Positions 46,301 to 55,741 are shown, numbered from the stretch's first letter. The stretch: DNA of 64,000 bases from CALSMU01 sp965230225 (GCA_965230225.1 CBDDKM010000004.1:1-64000), one strand, 5' to 3'. The notes: generated from the sequence alone by a model not told the origin. A program made the numbers and translations.

Positions 46301-48295
46301 GCCTATGATTTTTTGCCATTCCAATTGATAATTCTGATCGTATTTCAATACGAGTAAGTCATATCCACTTGCTCCAAAACTGTTTGTCTTACCAAGGATT
46401 ATTACTCCACCATCCTGGGTATTAACAACACACTTAATGTATTCGCTATTTGGTCCTTCGAATGTTTTTACAAAGGTAGTGGCAGCTCCTGGTGTACAAG
46501 GATTTCCTCCGGATACAACTGTTATATCTGCACTACCAGAAACACTACCGGAACATCCATAGTCACTCATAGAAACTAAGCTATAGGTGGTATTTGTGGT
46601 AGGTGAAACCGGATGGTAGTATGGGGATGATGATATATTGTTTACCGTATAGTTATTGCTTCCGTCCGTGTAGGTAACGCTATAAGGTGGCTGGCCAGTA
46701 AAATGGAAAATTAGATTAGCAGCAAAACCAGAAACAACTGTTGTATTACCAGAAATAGTAGCAGTTGGAGTATTTACTTCAATGTAATTACTCATGGTTA
46801 ATGTGTCTGATCCATCTGCATTATGCACAATTAATGTTACATCGTAATTACCAGTAGAAGGGTAGATGACAATGGGATTCTGGTTGTTGGATGTAGCCGG
46901 CGTTCCTCCCGGAAAAGTCCACTCCCATGCGGTTGGATTGTTATTACTTAAGTCGGTAAACTGAACAGCATTACCAGGACAAACAACAGAAATATCAGAT
47001 TCAAAATTAGCAGTTATAGGTTTTAAGCATTGAAGTGCTGCCAGTGCATTAATTCTACCTGCACCAATGTTTCCAATATAACCAGGGTTTTGTGAATCGA
47101 TATTATCACAGGTGTTTTTTAAGCATAATTCCAGGTCATCTGGAGAAATTGATGGGTCTTTAGCGATCATTAAAGCAGCTAATCCACTAACCAGTGGGCA
47201 AGCCATCGAGGTTCCACTTTTATAGGCATATCCATTTTGAGGAACCGTGCTATAGATTCCTGAACCGGGTGCCATAACATCAATGGTACTTCCGAAATTG
47301 GAGAAGGAAGACTTTTGATCTGAAGAATTGGTCGAACCAACACTAATTACATGATTGTAACTAGCCGGATACATTGGAGCAGATGACGAACTGTTACCAG
47401 CTGCAGCGATACACACAATGCCTTGAGAATGTGCATAATTGAATAAGTTTTGATAGGTGGTAGAGTAGGCTCCACCTCCCCACGACATACTAATTATCTG
47501 TGCTCCTGAGGCAATGGCATAATCAACACCAGCATAAGCACCAGTAAGCATGGATGTTGAACTATGTGCAATTTTTACTGGAATTAATGTAGAGTTAAAC
47601 CCAATAGAACTAATCCCGGTATTGTTATCAGTTACCGCTGCAGCAATACCTGCACAGTGGGTACCATGAGAAAAATAAGAACTGGAAGCATTGGCAGGAG
47701 GGTTGGGATCGTTGTCGTTGTTAGCCGCATCCCATCCATTTACATCGTCAATGTATCCATTACCATCGTCGTCAATTCCGTTATTGGGAATCTCTCCGGG
47801 ATTGGTCCAAATGTTTGCTGTTAAATCAGGGTGAGATAGTTGGACAGCATCATCTACCATGGCAATTTTTACATTGTTTCCGGTTGTTAAATCCCAGGCC
47901 AGTTCGGCATTAATTTGATTTAAGTTCCATTGATTACCTGATAAATCGTTAGGAGTATAGAAAAACTGATATTGAGGAATTGGCTCAACATAGTCTACCG
48001 CAGGAGAAGACTCAATTACTCTTAGTTCTTTCTTAGAGAAATTGACATTTTTTAGTACATAGGTTTGTTGTAGTTCAACACTTGGTAAAGTAAATGGGTG
48101 TTCTACTTGTGAAGCAGAATCCAAACCAAGCTGATCAAATATTGATTTTATGCTTGAATGATCAGATACATTTTCAAATTTTAGAAAATAACTGTTCTGC
48201 CCTAAAAAGTCAGAACTGATCAATAATACGTTTAACAGAAGTATAAACTTTAAATAGAAACTAGCTTTCATATTGGAGGTTAGGTAATTATTCAA
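43322..48295 (-). CDS. Subtilisin-family (S8) surface protease, T9SS type B
   Basis: The 1657-residue product may start at residue 9 (M-K-A-S-F, 48271), which gives a cleaner signal peptide ending at F-L-G-Q. A propeptide-like segment precedes the S8 domain, with catalytic D148 (A-M-V-D-D-A-V), H210 (S-H-G-T-H), oxyanion N301 and S363 (S-G-T-S-M-A-C-P). A PKD domain follows (W-E-W-T-F-P-G-G). Next come many repeats with a G-N-x-x-W-x-K motif resembling a delta-60/beta-propeller region (about 620-1000), a second PKD domain (W-Q-W-D-F-G-D-G), Ig-like repeats with D-T-I/L-C-x-G/D-D, and a type B sorting domain (V-F-T-P-D-N-D-G-V-N-D-F-F, Y-N-R-W-G-N, Q-W-D-G). It should be a surface-displayed protease. 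No PorP/SprF gene is adjacent, unlike the type B cargo at 16836-27849. Confidence 0.93.
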   Translation of the reverse strand: MNNYLTSNMKASFYLKFILLLNVLLISSDFLGQNSYFLKFENVSDHSSIKSIFDQLGLDSASQVEHPFTLPSVELQQTYVLKNVNFSKKELRVIESSPAVDYVEPIPQYQFFYTPNDLSGNQWNLNQINAELAWDLTTGNNVKIAMVDDAVQLSHPDLTANIWTNPGEIPNNGIDDDGNGYIDDVNGWDAANNDNDPNPPANASSSYFSHGTHCAGIAAAVTDNNTGISSIGFNSTLIPVKIAHSSTSMLTGAYAGVDYAIASGAQIISMSWGGGAYSTTYQNLFNYAHSQGIVCIAAAGNSSSSAPMYPASYNHVISVGSTNSSDQKSSFSNFGSTIDVMAPGSGIYSTVPQNGYAYKSGTSMACPLVSGLAALMIAKDPSISPDDLELCLKNTCDNIDSQNPGYIGNIGAGRINALAALQCLKPITANFESDISVVCPGNAVQFTDLSNNNPTAWEWTFPGGTPATSNNQNPIVIYPSTGNYDVTLIVHNADGSDTLTMSNYIEVNTPTATISGNTTVVSGFAANLIFHFTGQPPYSVTYTDGSNNYTVNNISSSPYYHPVSPTTNTTYSLVSMSDYGCSGSVSGSADITVVSGGNPCTPGAATTFVKTFEGPNSEYIKCVVNTQDGGVIILGKTNSFGASGYDLLVLKYDQNYQLEWQKIIGYSNDDATVSSNIIEDSNGNFLIATNSLGGSTYYAYVLKLDSSGNLIWNKTIPSSYTSYFRNLIQTANGDYVIAGTSNFFIGSSDFLIYRLDNNGNVIHGKTFGKGGNDHATDLLELPNGNILVCGAEQIAGLNRSPVVTMLDANLNILWNKSYQFTSQVDAFYNVIQKSNGNFLIGGKCNGFSGYNEEIILMEFDINGNTIWAKHYGNSYADQLYGMKENADGTVTMAAFSETNSSTNGILIFNIDGGGNIAWCKKYDTNSSFHDINHPPALVKTADGGFFLAAQEVGAGNGENIKLIKTDECGQAFCNEVDYVLNSSSVSISGVNLSYSSVITDQTTSLSYIVQDITSSSVITICDSIGATLPICNLEGNFNFDLSCAGDTIFFYDQSVDSIGTIHSWQWDFGDGNTVGGIQNPMHSYSTAGTYNVQLIVASDTLGCTDTIILPVTIPNSLTIDLANDTICLGDSITIEPNVLCGVQPYSVSWSPSTGLSNATSLNTNASPDNTTTYTLSVTDDLGNTYSEDITIFVDQNCCVSHADFNVPLQICEGDSVMITNNTITTGNATFVWDFGVNASPQSYLGQFPPSVYYSTTGTFPILLTISDDCGIDTLTQWVGINSLPELDVIEDTVLCTSSTLDLGGAGAGNNTYLWSPSNQVSDSTSSNPSTTPINSTNYTVTVTDPFTGCSASDSIEVTVFSSDIELGENDTICQGDSIQIGWVDQNGNNNWSTGATTDSITITSSGTYWLEVNLNQCSKADTISIYVHDFFVDLGADTLICTGDTITLNAGISPASYTWQDGSTGISYNAYEAGTYSVMVDQYECIATDSILINIGGLPSIFIGNDTLICIDSTLTLDASTLSSTYLWTPSGDTTAQYVATEAGTYSVDVTNICGVSTGVIVIETEDCNCIFTIPNVFTPDNDGVNDFFRMAEMNQYCEIESVLIYNRWGNLVHSSVGHIHQWDGKTLEGEDVPGGAYYYVITVEGKAYKGVVHLFR

Positions 48296-48345
48296 AATTA
48301 CGGTATCCTCTCAAGTAAAAAATGCTATTTGTCAGGTTGTTTGTA

Positions 48346-48396
48346 AATGGTCCTAAATTGGAAACCACTGGTCATTTTGAGCAACAACTGGTCATT
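48346..48396 (-). promoter_or_regulatory. Phased direct repeats upstream of the protease gene
   Basis: AACnACTGGTCATT occurs at 48363-48376 and 48383-48396 with a period of 20 bp. A weaker AATGGTCCT lies at 48346-48354, so the TGGTC cores are 21 and 20 bp apart, about two helical turns. They lie 75-125 bp before the protease start codon and just after the stop of the MORN gene. A dimeric or cooperative regulator site is the simplest explanation. Confidence 0.45.
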
Positions 48397-48402
48397 CTTC
48401 GT

Positions 48403-51400
48403 TTAATTATTATCCCTGTTAAATTGATAGTAGGTTAATTTAGAACCATTATCATAATAGATAATACTAACTTCAATCTTGTTTTCTTCTTGTTTAATGA
48501 GTTCTTCAATGTCTCCAAACTCAGGATTGAAGCATTGGTCTACAAAGTGTAAACCTTCCAGGTCGCCGGTTAACCATTTACCATCTTTAGCCCCGGAATC
48601 ATACTGCCCAATTTGGTTTAATTTTCCATTTTCATCCCAGTATTTCCAAATTCCTGATTCTAGTCCGTCAATAAGTTCTCCCTCTGCACTTTTAAGCCCG
48701 TTAGAGTGGTAAAGTACCGCCATTCCATTGCCATTTTTAACTACCTGGTGTCCTTCTTTGTTCCAAATATTGTAATAGGATAATTCCATACCTGGCCTCA
48801 TTATGTCGAGTACACAATCTTCCTCTTCAGTAATGTATTCACAAATAGCCTCATACTTAGGAGCTCCGTTATCAAACCAACCTTTTGCTTCCCACGGAAT
48901 ACGTACAGAATCTTTATTAAATTCTTTTGTAAAAAACTGAAGTTGTTCCACTTTTGTTCCATTGGGTGCATAGAAATTCCATTCGTCTTCATAGATTCCC
49001 ATTCGGGTGGTTCTAACGGACATGGTATCTCCCGATTCATAAAATTGGGTTTCTGTAATTGAAGGAGGTGTAAAATCAAAAATATAACCATCTGGGTCTT
49101 GCCATTTATTAAATATTGCAGAATCAGCGATGGAATAGTGAATAACAGACTTCTTATTTCCTCCATTATAGTAAATGTTCCATTCGCCAATCATGTTCCC
49201 ATCTTTTATATTTCCTTTTTCTAGCAGGCTTCCATCCTTATAGTAGGCAAGGTAGGTTCCATCGGCTATGTCATTTTTAAAAGGAATGGAACTGATCAAT
49301 TTCCCTTCAAAATAGGTATTGGTATTACCATCCTTTAATCCATGCTTAAAGGATGCTTTGTAAGTAGTATCCTTATTGGTATGAAGCGAATAGAATGTGC
49401 CATGTTTTTGGCCTAGGTTATATTCTTCATAATGCTCTATGGAACCATCGGGAAAGAAATACTTTTGGGATCCGTGCAATTTTCCTTTTTGATAGTTCTC
49501 TTCATAAAATACTACGGAGTATTTCTTTGGTAGATTTTCGGTGTCAAACCCATGCCATTGATAAGGATAGAAGTAGCTGTTTTTACAATATCCAATACTT
49601 GAAGGGCTGTTGTAGTCCCAGCCTCTTCTGGTTGTCCTGGATAATAAATCTCTCATTCTATCTCCAAAACCATAGTGATAATCGTAAAACTGATTAATCA
49701 ATCTTCGTTTTACAGTTCCAGTCGCTGTAAATGTACCATCTGCTAAATTGTTTTTATAAGTTCCTTTAGACCAATAATTCCCTCTTTTGTTTTGAAAGGT
49801 CCATTCACCTTCTTTGTTCCCGTTAACGTAAGAACCGTTAAATTCACCATACCCACCACTTTTACCAGTAAACAGGTCAAATTCGTAGGTGGTAAGATCT
49901 TTTATTAATTCATGCCTGTTTCGGCATAAATTTGGGTGGATTTTTATCAGATTCTTGTCCTTTTTATTAGTAATTATAATTGGAGTTTTTCTGTTAGAAT
50001 TTTCATTGAAAACAAATTTGATAGGACCATTCAATGGTGAGTTTTTATGCAAAATTTTAGTGCTAGTAGAGTGGTAGTCTGGGTGTCTGTACTCTAAAAA
50101 ATATAGCGAGTTTTCAGAAAGTTTATAATAACCATTTTCTATTAAGCTACTTCCGGCTTTGGTTCGATGGATATATGAAAAGTTTAAACTTTTATTCTCT
50201 GCGTCCCAGTAATAATGAGTAGAATCAGGAACTTTATCATCTTGTTCATTAAGTTTGGCCAATTCTGATATATCAGTATTTGTTGCCATGTGAACCAACT
50301 CTTTGTTCACTAGTTCTCCATCCACAATAGTTTTCCTTTTGCAAACCACAGTGTCTTTTTCCAGTATATCGGAAAATGAGTAAATAGAGTAATAATGTTC
50401 CTCTACTTCTTTACCATATTTTTCGATGTCTTTATTTAAATAGTAATAGGTGTTCTTTATTATGGAGTCAGGTAGGTTATTCTTCCAGTAGGTTCTTAGA
50501 GTGGGCTTGCCTTCGTAATTATAATCTGCAGTGGTATAAATTACGGTACTGTCGTTTATGGTGTCTAATTTGGCAGTGTGTAGAGGTTGTCCATAACTGG
50601 TGTACAAAGGAGCCGTATAAATGTGTGTCCCGTTTTCGTAGAAGAATTGCCCAGTTAACTTTCCCCAATAACTGTACGTTTTGATCCAACCGGTAAAATT
50701 TTGATCCCAATACCCTGCATCCCAATAAAAATCATCTAATATGTCAAAACCATATATATAAGGAGCTTCTATGTGGAAGGACGGAATCCACTCATCATGA
50801 TCTATATAGCTAATCTCTGGGCTATTATAAATACTGTCCGGCGTTTCTTCCATGAGGATTATTTCGTAATCGATAACGCTATCATGGTCATAATGCTTTA
50901 TGCCGCCAATCAAATCTCCATTTTTCATGGTATATCTGGCCTCGATGTTTCCTTTATAGTCATAGGCAACAAATTCTCCATCTCCCAAACTTCTTTTGAA
51001 CTGTTTCAGTTCACGAATATTACCTTTGTTATCAAGCTTCCTGTACTCCTTTCTGTTGTTAACGGAGTCTGTAACAATAAATCCCTCCTGGAGTTTACCA
51101 TTTCTATGGTAATAAGTGGTATGCCCCCAGTAGGTATATCCATGGTCTACTTCTTCAATTTTTCTAATTTTTTTATTGGAATAATACTCATACCAGGTTC
51201 CCTCAGGAATATCATTAACGAATTGTCCTTTACAGGCTATTTTACCATTTCTGAAATACCAGGTAGCAGGACCTTCTTTTTTCCCATTTACAATAGAAAA
51301 TGTAATGGTAACTTGTTTCGGGTCTCTTTTTTTATTCCTTGGCTTTTCGGCAAAAACAATGTAATCACCATCTGGAATTTCTTGCAAAGCCGGTATAATT

Positions 51401-51528
51401 TCTTTTTTACGATAAAGATCCTGTCGTTGAGGGTAAACCAAATAAGTTTTTTTCTTCCATTTAAAAGTGTCTTGAGTCCAGGCTAATATGGGTATGAATA
51501 GCAAGGAGAGTAGAGCGAGTTTTTTCAT
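48403..51528 (-). CDS. Secreted MORN-type (YwqK-like) repeat protein
   Basis: The 1041-residue product has a signal peptide ending at A-W-T-Q. It then carries numerous MORN_2/YwqK-like repeats across its length, of the form Y-Y-x-N-G-K-x-x-x-x-G-x-x-x-x-G-x-x-x-G-x-W, for example W-Y-F-R-N-G-K, Y-Y-H-R-N-G-K and Y-W-D-E-N-G-K. No T9SS sorting domain is present, so it probably stays in the periplasm or outer membrane. Databases often label such proteins toxin-antitoxin YwqK-family antitoxins, but nothing here supports an antitoxin role. The N-terminal P-D-G-D-Y-I-V-F-A-E and later pieces suggest repeated beta-hairpin modules. It is probably transcribed separately from the protease gene downstream. 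Confidence 0.85.
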   Translation of the reverse strand: MKKLALLSLLFIPILAWTQDTFKWKKKTYLVYPQRQDLYRKKEIIPALQEIPDGDYIVFAEKPRNKKRDPKQVTITFSIVNGKKEGPATWYFRNGKIACKGQFVNDIPEGTWYEYYSNKKIRKIEEVDHGYTYWGHTTYYHRNGKLQEGFIVTDSVNNRKEYRKLDNKGNIRELKQFKRSLGDGEFVAYDYKGNIEARYTMKNGDLIGGIKHYDHDSVIDYEIILMEETPDSIYNSPEISYIDHDEWIPSFHIEAPYIYGFDILDDFYWDAGYWDQNFTGWIKTYSYWGKLTGQFFYENGTHIYTAPLYTSYGQPLHTAKLDTINDSTVIYTTADYNYEGKPTLRTYWKNNLPDSIIKNTYYYLNKDIEKYGKEVEEHYYSIYSFSDILEKDTVVCKRKTIVDGELVNKELVHMATNTDISELAKLNEQDDKVPDSTHYYWDAENKSLNFSYIHRTKAGSSLIENGYYKLSENSLYFLEYRHPDYHSTSTKILHKNSPLNGPIKFVFNENSNRKTPIIITNKKDKNLIKIHPNLCRNRHELIKDLTTYEFDLFTGKSGGYGEFNGSYVNGNKEGEWTFQNKRGNYWSKGTYKNNLADGTFTATGTVKRRLINQFYDYHYGFGDRMRDLLSRTTRRGWDYNSPSSIGYCKNSYFYPYQWHGFDTENLPKKYSVVFYEENYQKGKLHGSQKYFFPDGSIEHYEEYNLGQKHGTFYSLHTNKDTTYKASFKHGLKDGNTNTYFEGKLISSIPFKNDIADGTYLAYYKDGSLLEKGNIKDGNMIGEWNIYYNGGNKKSVIHYSIADSAIFNKWQDPDGYIFDFTPPSITETQFYESGDTMSVRTTRMGIYEDEWNFYAPNGTKVEQLQFFTKEFNKDSVRIPWEAKGWFDNGAPKYEAICEYITEEEDCVLDIMRPGMELSYYNIWNKEGHQVVKNGNGMAVLYHSNGLKSAEGELIDGLESGIWKYWDENGKLNQIGQYDSGAKDGKWLTGDLEGLHFVDQCFNPEFGDIEELIKQEENKIEVSIIYYDNGSKLTYYQFNRDNN

Positions 51529-51656
51529 GTATTAAAGTCTGAGTCAATAGGTAGGTTATGGGTGAGCTTAAATTACATAAAATTTTATGAAAATTATTCT
51601 ATCCATTGAAATACAAGGTTTCAATTTCAATCCTTAATTTAAGGCCATATAAGTGA

Positions 51657-52463
51657 ATGGTGGTACTACGTTGGTTAAATATTGCATTGGGAGTGATCAA
51701 TTTACTGATCTTGATTTCACTAGGAATAGGATTAAAATCCTGGAATTCCAATCAGTTGTTTTATGCCGAATTTGAAGCTTTTAAATGGGAGGGGAAAACC
51801 ACCAGTGGTTACATCTCCTCACTTAACGAATCGAAGGGGAGTCGGTTTATCGATGTAAAGTGTTTAGTACCGGGTACCGAGATAGCTGGGTACTTTGACC
51901 AAATAGAGTTTGACGATATCCCTGTAGATCGAGCCTATTGGAAGACTTTAAATAAGTATGACGATGTGGAAGTTTACCACTACAAAGGGAATTACAAGTA
52001 CGGAGTGGTATTCATGCCTGAATCATTTAGGCAGAGTAAAATAACAACCTTATCCAATCCTATTATTGGTGGAAAGATTATCTTGTACAGTTTAGGTGGG
52101 CTGTTATTTTTTCTTCCATTTTGGGTAATAGTATTCTTAAAAAGAAGAAAAGCAAAAAGGAGAACCAAAAACCTGGAAAAGATAGATGACACACTTATGT
52201 GTAAAGCTTGTTTACATATTCTGTACGAAGGAGAGTACGTGCGTAAGGTAATTAGATCTAATGGATCACCTCAATTTAAACTTTTATGTTCTTCGCCGGA
52301 TCATCATTATTCCGATTTTCAGGTGGTGCCGCTGAAGCAAGTAATGGAACTGGACGGTTCTCTTAATTATGTTCAGGAGATTAAAGTAGGTGAAATTGCA
52401 GTTAGAGATGGATTGTCTTCAAAATGGAAATGCTCACCAATAACTGATGAGCACCTCCTGTAA
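51657..52463 (+). CDS. Two-TM protein with exported loop and CxxC tail
   Basis: The 268-residue product has membrane helices at about 5-27 and 143-163. The 115-residue loop between them is predicted to lie outside the cytoplasm and resembles a small beta domain of DUF3592 type (Y-I-S-S-L-N-E-S-K-G-S-R-F-I-D-V-K ... Y-D-D-V-E-V-Y-H-Y). A basic stretch K-R-R-K-A-K-R-R follows the second helix, consistent with cytoplasmic placement. The tail holds C-K-A-C plus a later cysteine and H-H, a possible metal site. The gene overlaps no neighbour and ends 17 bp from the convergent SDR gene. Function not recognised. Confidence 0.75.
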   Translation: MVVLRWLNIALGVINLLILISLGIGLKSWNSNQLFYAEFEAFKWEGKTTSGYISSLNESKGSRFIDVKCLVPGTEIAGYFDQIEFDDIPVDRAYWKTLNKYDDVEVYHYKGNYKYGVVFMPESFRQSKITTLSNPIIGGKIILYSLGGLLFFLPFWVIVFLKRRKAKRRTKNLEKIDDTLMCKACLHILYEGEYVRKVIRSNGSPQFKLLCSSPDHHYSDFQVVPLKQVMELDGSLNYVQEIKVGEIAVRDGLSSKWKCSPITDEHLL

Positions 52464-52480
52464 TAGTTGTTCTGTCTGTA

Positions 52481-53260
52481 CTATTTAACCTTTTGCATAT
52501 CGTGAATTTGTTTCAGTACCATTTTCTTTGGCATTAATGGAATCATATTCATCATCATTTTCTGACCAAATGTTACTCCTGCAATCACGTCCATTTGCCC
52601 TTTTTCCATAGCGCTATACCCAGATTGAGCTACATCTCTGGCACTAAATGTATTCTTGAACAAATCAGTCTTATCCATACCCGAAGTTTGAGCGAACTCT
52701 GTTTCCGTTGCTCCGGGCATTAAATTGGTTACGGTTACCTTGGTATCTTTTAACTCTTCCGATAAAGCGTTGCTGAAATAGGTTACAAATGCCTTAGTGG
52801 CAAAATACACCGCTTGCAATGGTCCTGGCATTAAGCTGGCTGTAGATGAGGTGTTCAGAATCTTTCCACTATTTCGTTTTACAAAATCAGGTAAGAAAAA
52901 TCTGGTTAATGCAGTTAGGGCAAGGATGTTTACGTTGATCATGGCCAAATCCTTTTCCCATGGTCTTTCATGGAATTTTCCATGTCCTCCAAATCCGGCA
53001 TTATTAATTAAGAAATCGATCTCAATTCCTGCTTCTTTTACTTCGTCGTATATCTCTTTTGGTGCATCAGTATTGGAAAGGTCTTTGGCGATTACCATTA
53101 CCTGAACCGAGTGTTTGTTTTCCAGTTCGGATTTTAACTCATTCAGTTTATCTTCTCTTCTGGCAATTATGATTAAATCTCCACCTTTAGCGGCGTGGAT
53201 TCTTGCAAATTCTCTTCCTATTCCTGTAGATGCTCCTGTTATTAATGCTACTTTTTTCAT
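52481..53260 (-). CDS. Short-chain dehydrogenase/reductase
   Basis: The 259-residue product is a classical SDR. It has the cofactor motif T-G-A-S-T-G-I-G (8-15), N-N-A-G (86-89), catalytic S139 in N-T-S-S-T-A, and Y152-x-x-x-K156. A basic R-R-E-D after the second strand (34-37) suggests NADP(H) preference. A-x-x-x-S-N-A-L-S-E-E-L and the P-G-A-T-x-T motif are typical of the DltE/YqjQ-like group. The C-terminal K-M-M-M-N-M-I-P-L-M-P-K-K may sit at membranes. The substrate is unknown; fatty or steroid-type carbonyls are possible. Monocistronic. Confidence 0.92.
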   Translation of the reverse strand: MKKVALITGASTGIGREFARIHAAKGGDLIIIARREDKLNELKSELENKHSVQVMVIAKDLSNTDAPKEIYDEVKEAGIEIDFLINNAGFGGHGKFHERPWEKDLAMINVNILALTALTRFFLPDFVKRNSGKILNTSSTASLMPGPLQAVYFATKAFVTYFSNALSEELKDTKVTVTNLMPGATETEFAQTSGMDKTDLFKNTFSARDVAQSGYSAMEKGQMDVIAGVTFGQKMMMNMIPLMPKKMVLKQIHDMQKVK

Positions 53261-53495
53261 TTTGATAAGGTATTAAAAGTTCTTGTATTCAATTTGATAG
53301 TACAAAGGAAATACCTTCTTTGTCGGATAATTAACACTTAATCAGGAAGAGTAAACACTTTTTACTGATGAGGTTCATTTTGAGTAGAAAATGATAAATA
53401 ATCCATTCCTAAAACAAATCTTCCGTTCCTGAGAAGAGGTCTCTCATTTTCAAAAATAACCAACATCATTGTGGTGAATTTATAAAACCAAAATC

Positions 53496-55718
53496 ATGAA
53501 AAAAACATTTATTAAAGCACTACCTCTTTCGTTGCTGTTGGTTGGTGCGCAGTTTACATCAACAGGACAAAACCTGGTGGTGAATGGAGACTTTGAAGTC
53601 CTAACCCCAATCGGAATGACCAGCATTGCTAATCAATGTGTATGGGCTGTGGCAGGACAAGGAGTAACTCAAGGAGTTCAGGCAGACCCAATTGGTGGAG
53701 GGTATATTGTGGAATTTGCAGAAGGATGGTTAACTCACAGAAATGGATCTGGGCAAGGAATTGACTTTCATGTAGATGCAAGGCCTTATAACAGTAGCTA
53801 TTTTTATGATGATATAAATCATTTGACTTGCTTAAGCTCACCTAATTCAGAATTCTTTTTCGAATATGATACCCCTGGAGAGTCTGGTACTTACCAAACT
53901 ACAGGGCCAGCAATGCTGGTAGATGCCAATACCTCTAATAGCTTTTATGCTTATCCGGAAATGGAAGCCAGTAATACTTCTACCATGGCAACACATGTTA
54001 CTAATAATGACTTTATAGAGGGTAGATTTACTCAGGAATTGGATTTGTTTAAAAGGTACCAGCTTTCTTTCCAGTATTCCATTCCTTGCGATGAAGGTGT
54101 TACGGTTAAGAATACTGATAACAGAATCATTTTTAATTTGTTTGATTCTGAGTGGCAAAACCTTTTGGGAGCCAATTATACTGGTTCTTATTTGTATGTC
54201 AACAACTCTATAAACCCAATGGCTGATATAGATTCTGATTGTTTCTATTGGGATGTTGCTCCTGGAGGACCAACGGGAACCATTAACACTCCAGCAAGTC
54301 ATAGATTACCAATTTTAGACATGGAAATAGATGAAGGGATTGCTCCTTGCGAGTGGCATACCGTTACCGTAGAGTTTTGTATCGCAGATTTAATGAACGA
54401 CCCAGCCAATAGTAATTTGGCAAACAATTCTCTTTTTGCAGGAACTCCTATTGGATTCATGCATAACTCACACATGTGGGATATCGATTATCATGCAGCA
54501 AATGTAAATGGTTGGCCATACAGCTTTAACAGCCCTACCACTTCAATATCCGACTACATTGCCGATTATCTTTCTGATGGATCAATGACACTATACGATT
54601 TTAAGAACATTTTTGGTGTTACCTTAAAAGGACTTCAGGATATATACATCGACGATATTCAAGTGCATGAAATAGGATGTAATCTGGATGCAACTTTTAC
54701 AGTGGAGCAAGAGTGTAGTACCGATGAAAACGGGAATCACTTTGTTACCTTTACCCTTAATCCAAATGGATCTAATTCAAATCCTTATATGTTCCAGTGG
54801 AGAAGCTTAACCAATGGAGGTGCATTTACCACCATCAATAATACTTACCCATTAACGGGAACACACACGCTTACCATTCCTTACCAACAAGGAGAGCAAA
54901 TTGAATTCAAAATGGGAACGTGGACCCATGCAGATGATGATTGTAACTGGATTGAAACTCGTCAAACACACCAAGTAGATCCTAATGGAGATTGGTTCCC
55001 GGTAGAACCTAAATTTAGTGCTACCATTATTCAGCATTACATATTGCCAACTTCTATGTTCGGATTAATTGTAGATCCTACGCCAGGATTCGAAGGAGTA
55101 ACCAGCGAATGGCATATTAGAGTTAATTACGCTGGAGCTGTTCCACCTTCATCATGGATGACGGTTTCTACTCAAGGAAATCCAACTGGTGATGGAAATG
55201 GTCAATTTGTAATGTGGTTCGATTGTGAAAGTAATTTTAGCATTCTGAATTTACCAGCTCAGTTACAAAATGTATCTTCTGTTGATGTTCGAAGAACCAA
55301 TTATGGGTCTTGCGATGAAGAAGGCTTAAGCAAGATTTGGAGGTACTCTAACTGCGAGATCACTCCGGGAAGATCAGCAGAGGGTGTTATAACAAGTGCA
55401 CAATTCACAAAAGATAGATTTGACGAATTGAAGAAACAACTGAATCTGGATGATAATGTATTCCAGGTAATGGGAGAGTCCTTGTTAGATTTTGAGATGT
55501 ATCCTAACCCTACATCAGAGGTGGTGAACCTACAGTTCGATGGACAAGATGCCAGAACCATTACAGTAACCAACCTACAAGGACAAAAAGTAATGGAGAA
55601 CATCGTATCTGGTAATTCCAATGTTGTAATTGATGTGGAAGAAATCCCAACAGGAGTTTACCTAATTACGGTAGTTGGAACTAACAATACACTGACTAAG
55701 AAACTCATCAAAGAGTAA
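53496..55718 (+). CDS. T9SS type A secreted protein with N-terminal NGDFE domain
   Basis: The 740-residue product has a signal peptide ending at S-T-G-Q, followed by N-L-V-V-N-G-D-F-E, the start of a carbohydrate-binding-like beta-sandwich seen in many exported proteins. A large middle part without recognised catalytic motifs is rich in aromatic residues and W-x-x-D segments, and Ig-like stretches follow (about 410-560). The last 80 residues are a type A sorting domain (M-Y-P-N-P-T-S-E ... I-P-T-G-V-Y-L-I-T-V ... K-K-L-I-K-E). The gene stands alone between the SDR and DJ-1 genes and ends at a bidirectional terminator. Function unknown; binding of glycans or surfaces is a guess. Confidence 0.88.
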   Translation: MKKTFIKALPLSLLLVGAQFTSTGQNLVVNGDFEVLTPIGMTSIANQCVWAVAGQGVTQGVQADPIGGGYIVEFAEGWLTHRNGSGQGIDFHVDARPYNSSYFYDDINHLTCLSSPNSEFFFEYDTPGESGTYQTTGPAMLVDANTSNSFYAYPEMEASNTSTMATHVTNNDFIEGRFTQELDLFKRYQLSFQYSIPCDEGVTVKNTDNRIIFNLFDSEWQNLLGANYTGSYLYVNNSINPMADIDSDCFYWDVAPGGPTGTINTPASHRLPILDMEIDEGIAPCEWHTVTVEFCIADLMNDPANSNLANNSLFAGTPIGFMHNSHMWDIDYHAANVNGWPYSFNSPTTSISDYIADYLSDGSMTLYDFKNIFGVTLKGLQDIYIDDIQVHEIGCNLDATFTVEQECSTDENGNHFVTFTLNPNGSNSNPYMFQWRSLTNGGAFTTINNTYPLTGTHTLTIPYQQGEQIEFKMGTWTHADDDCNWIETRQTHQVDPNGDWFPVEPKFSATIIQHYILPTSMFGLIVDPTPGFEGVTSEWHIRVNYAGAVPPSSWMTVSTQGNPTGDGNGQFVMWFDCESNFSILNLPAQLQNVSSVDVRRTNYGSCDEEGLSKIWRYSNCEITPGRSAEGVITSAQFTKDRFDELKKQLNLDDNVFQVMGESLLDFEMYPNPTSEVVNLQFDGQDARTITVTNLQGQKVMENIVSGNSNVVIDVEEIPTGVYLITVVGTNNTLTKKLIKE

Positions 55719-55741
55719 TTTGGGTCTTTTTGATTAAGAGA

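Noticed and set aside
48403..51528. Toxin-antitoxin module suggested by YwqK-like repeats
   Set aside because: The protein is large and secreted, and no toxin-like neighbour exists; the label comes only from the MORN-type repeat.
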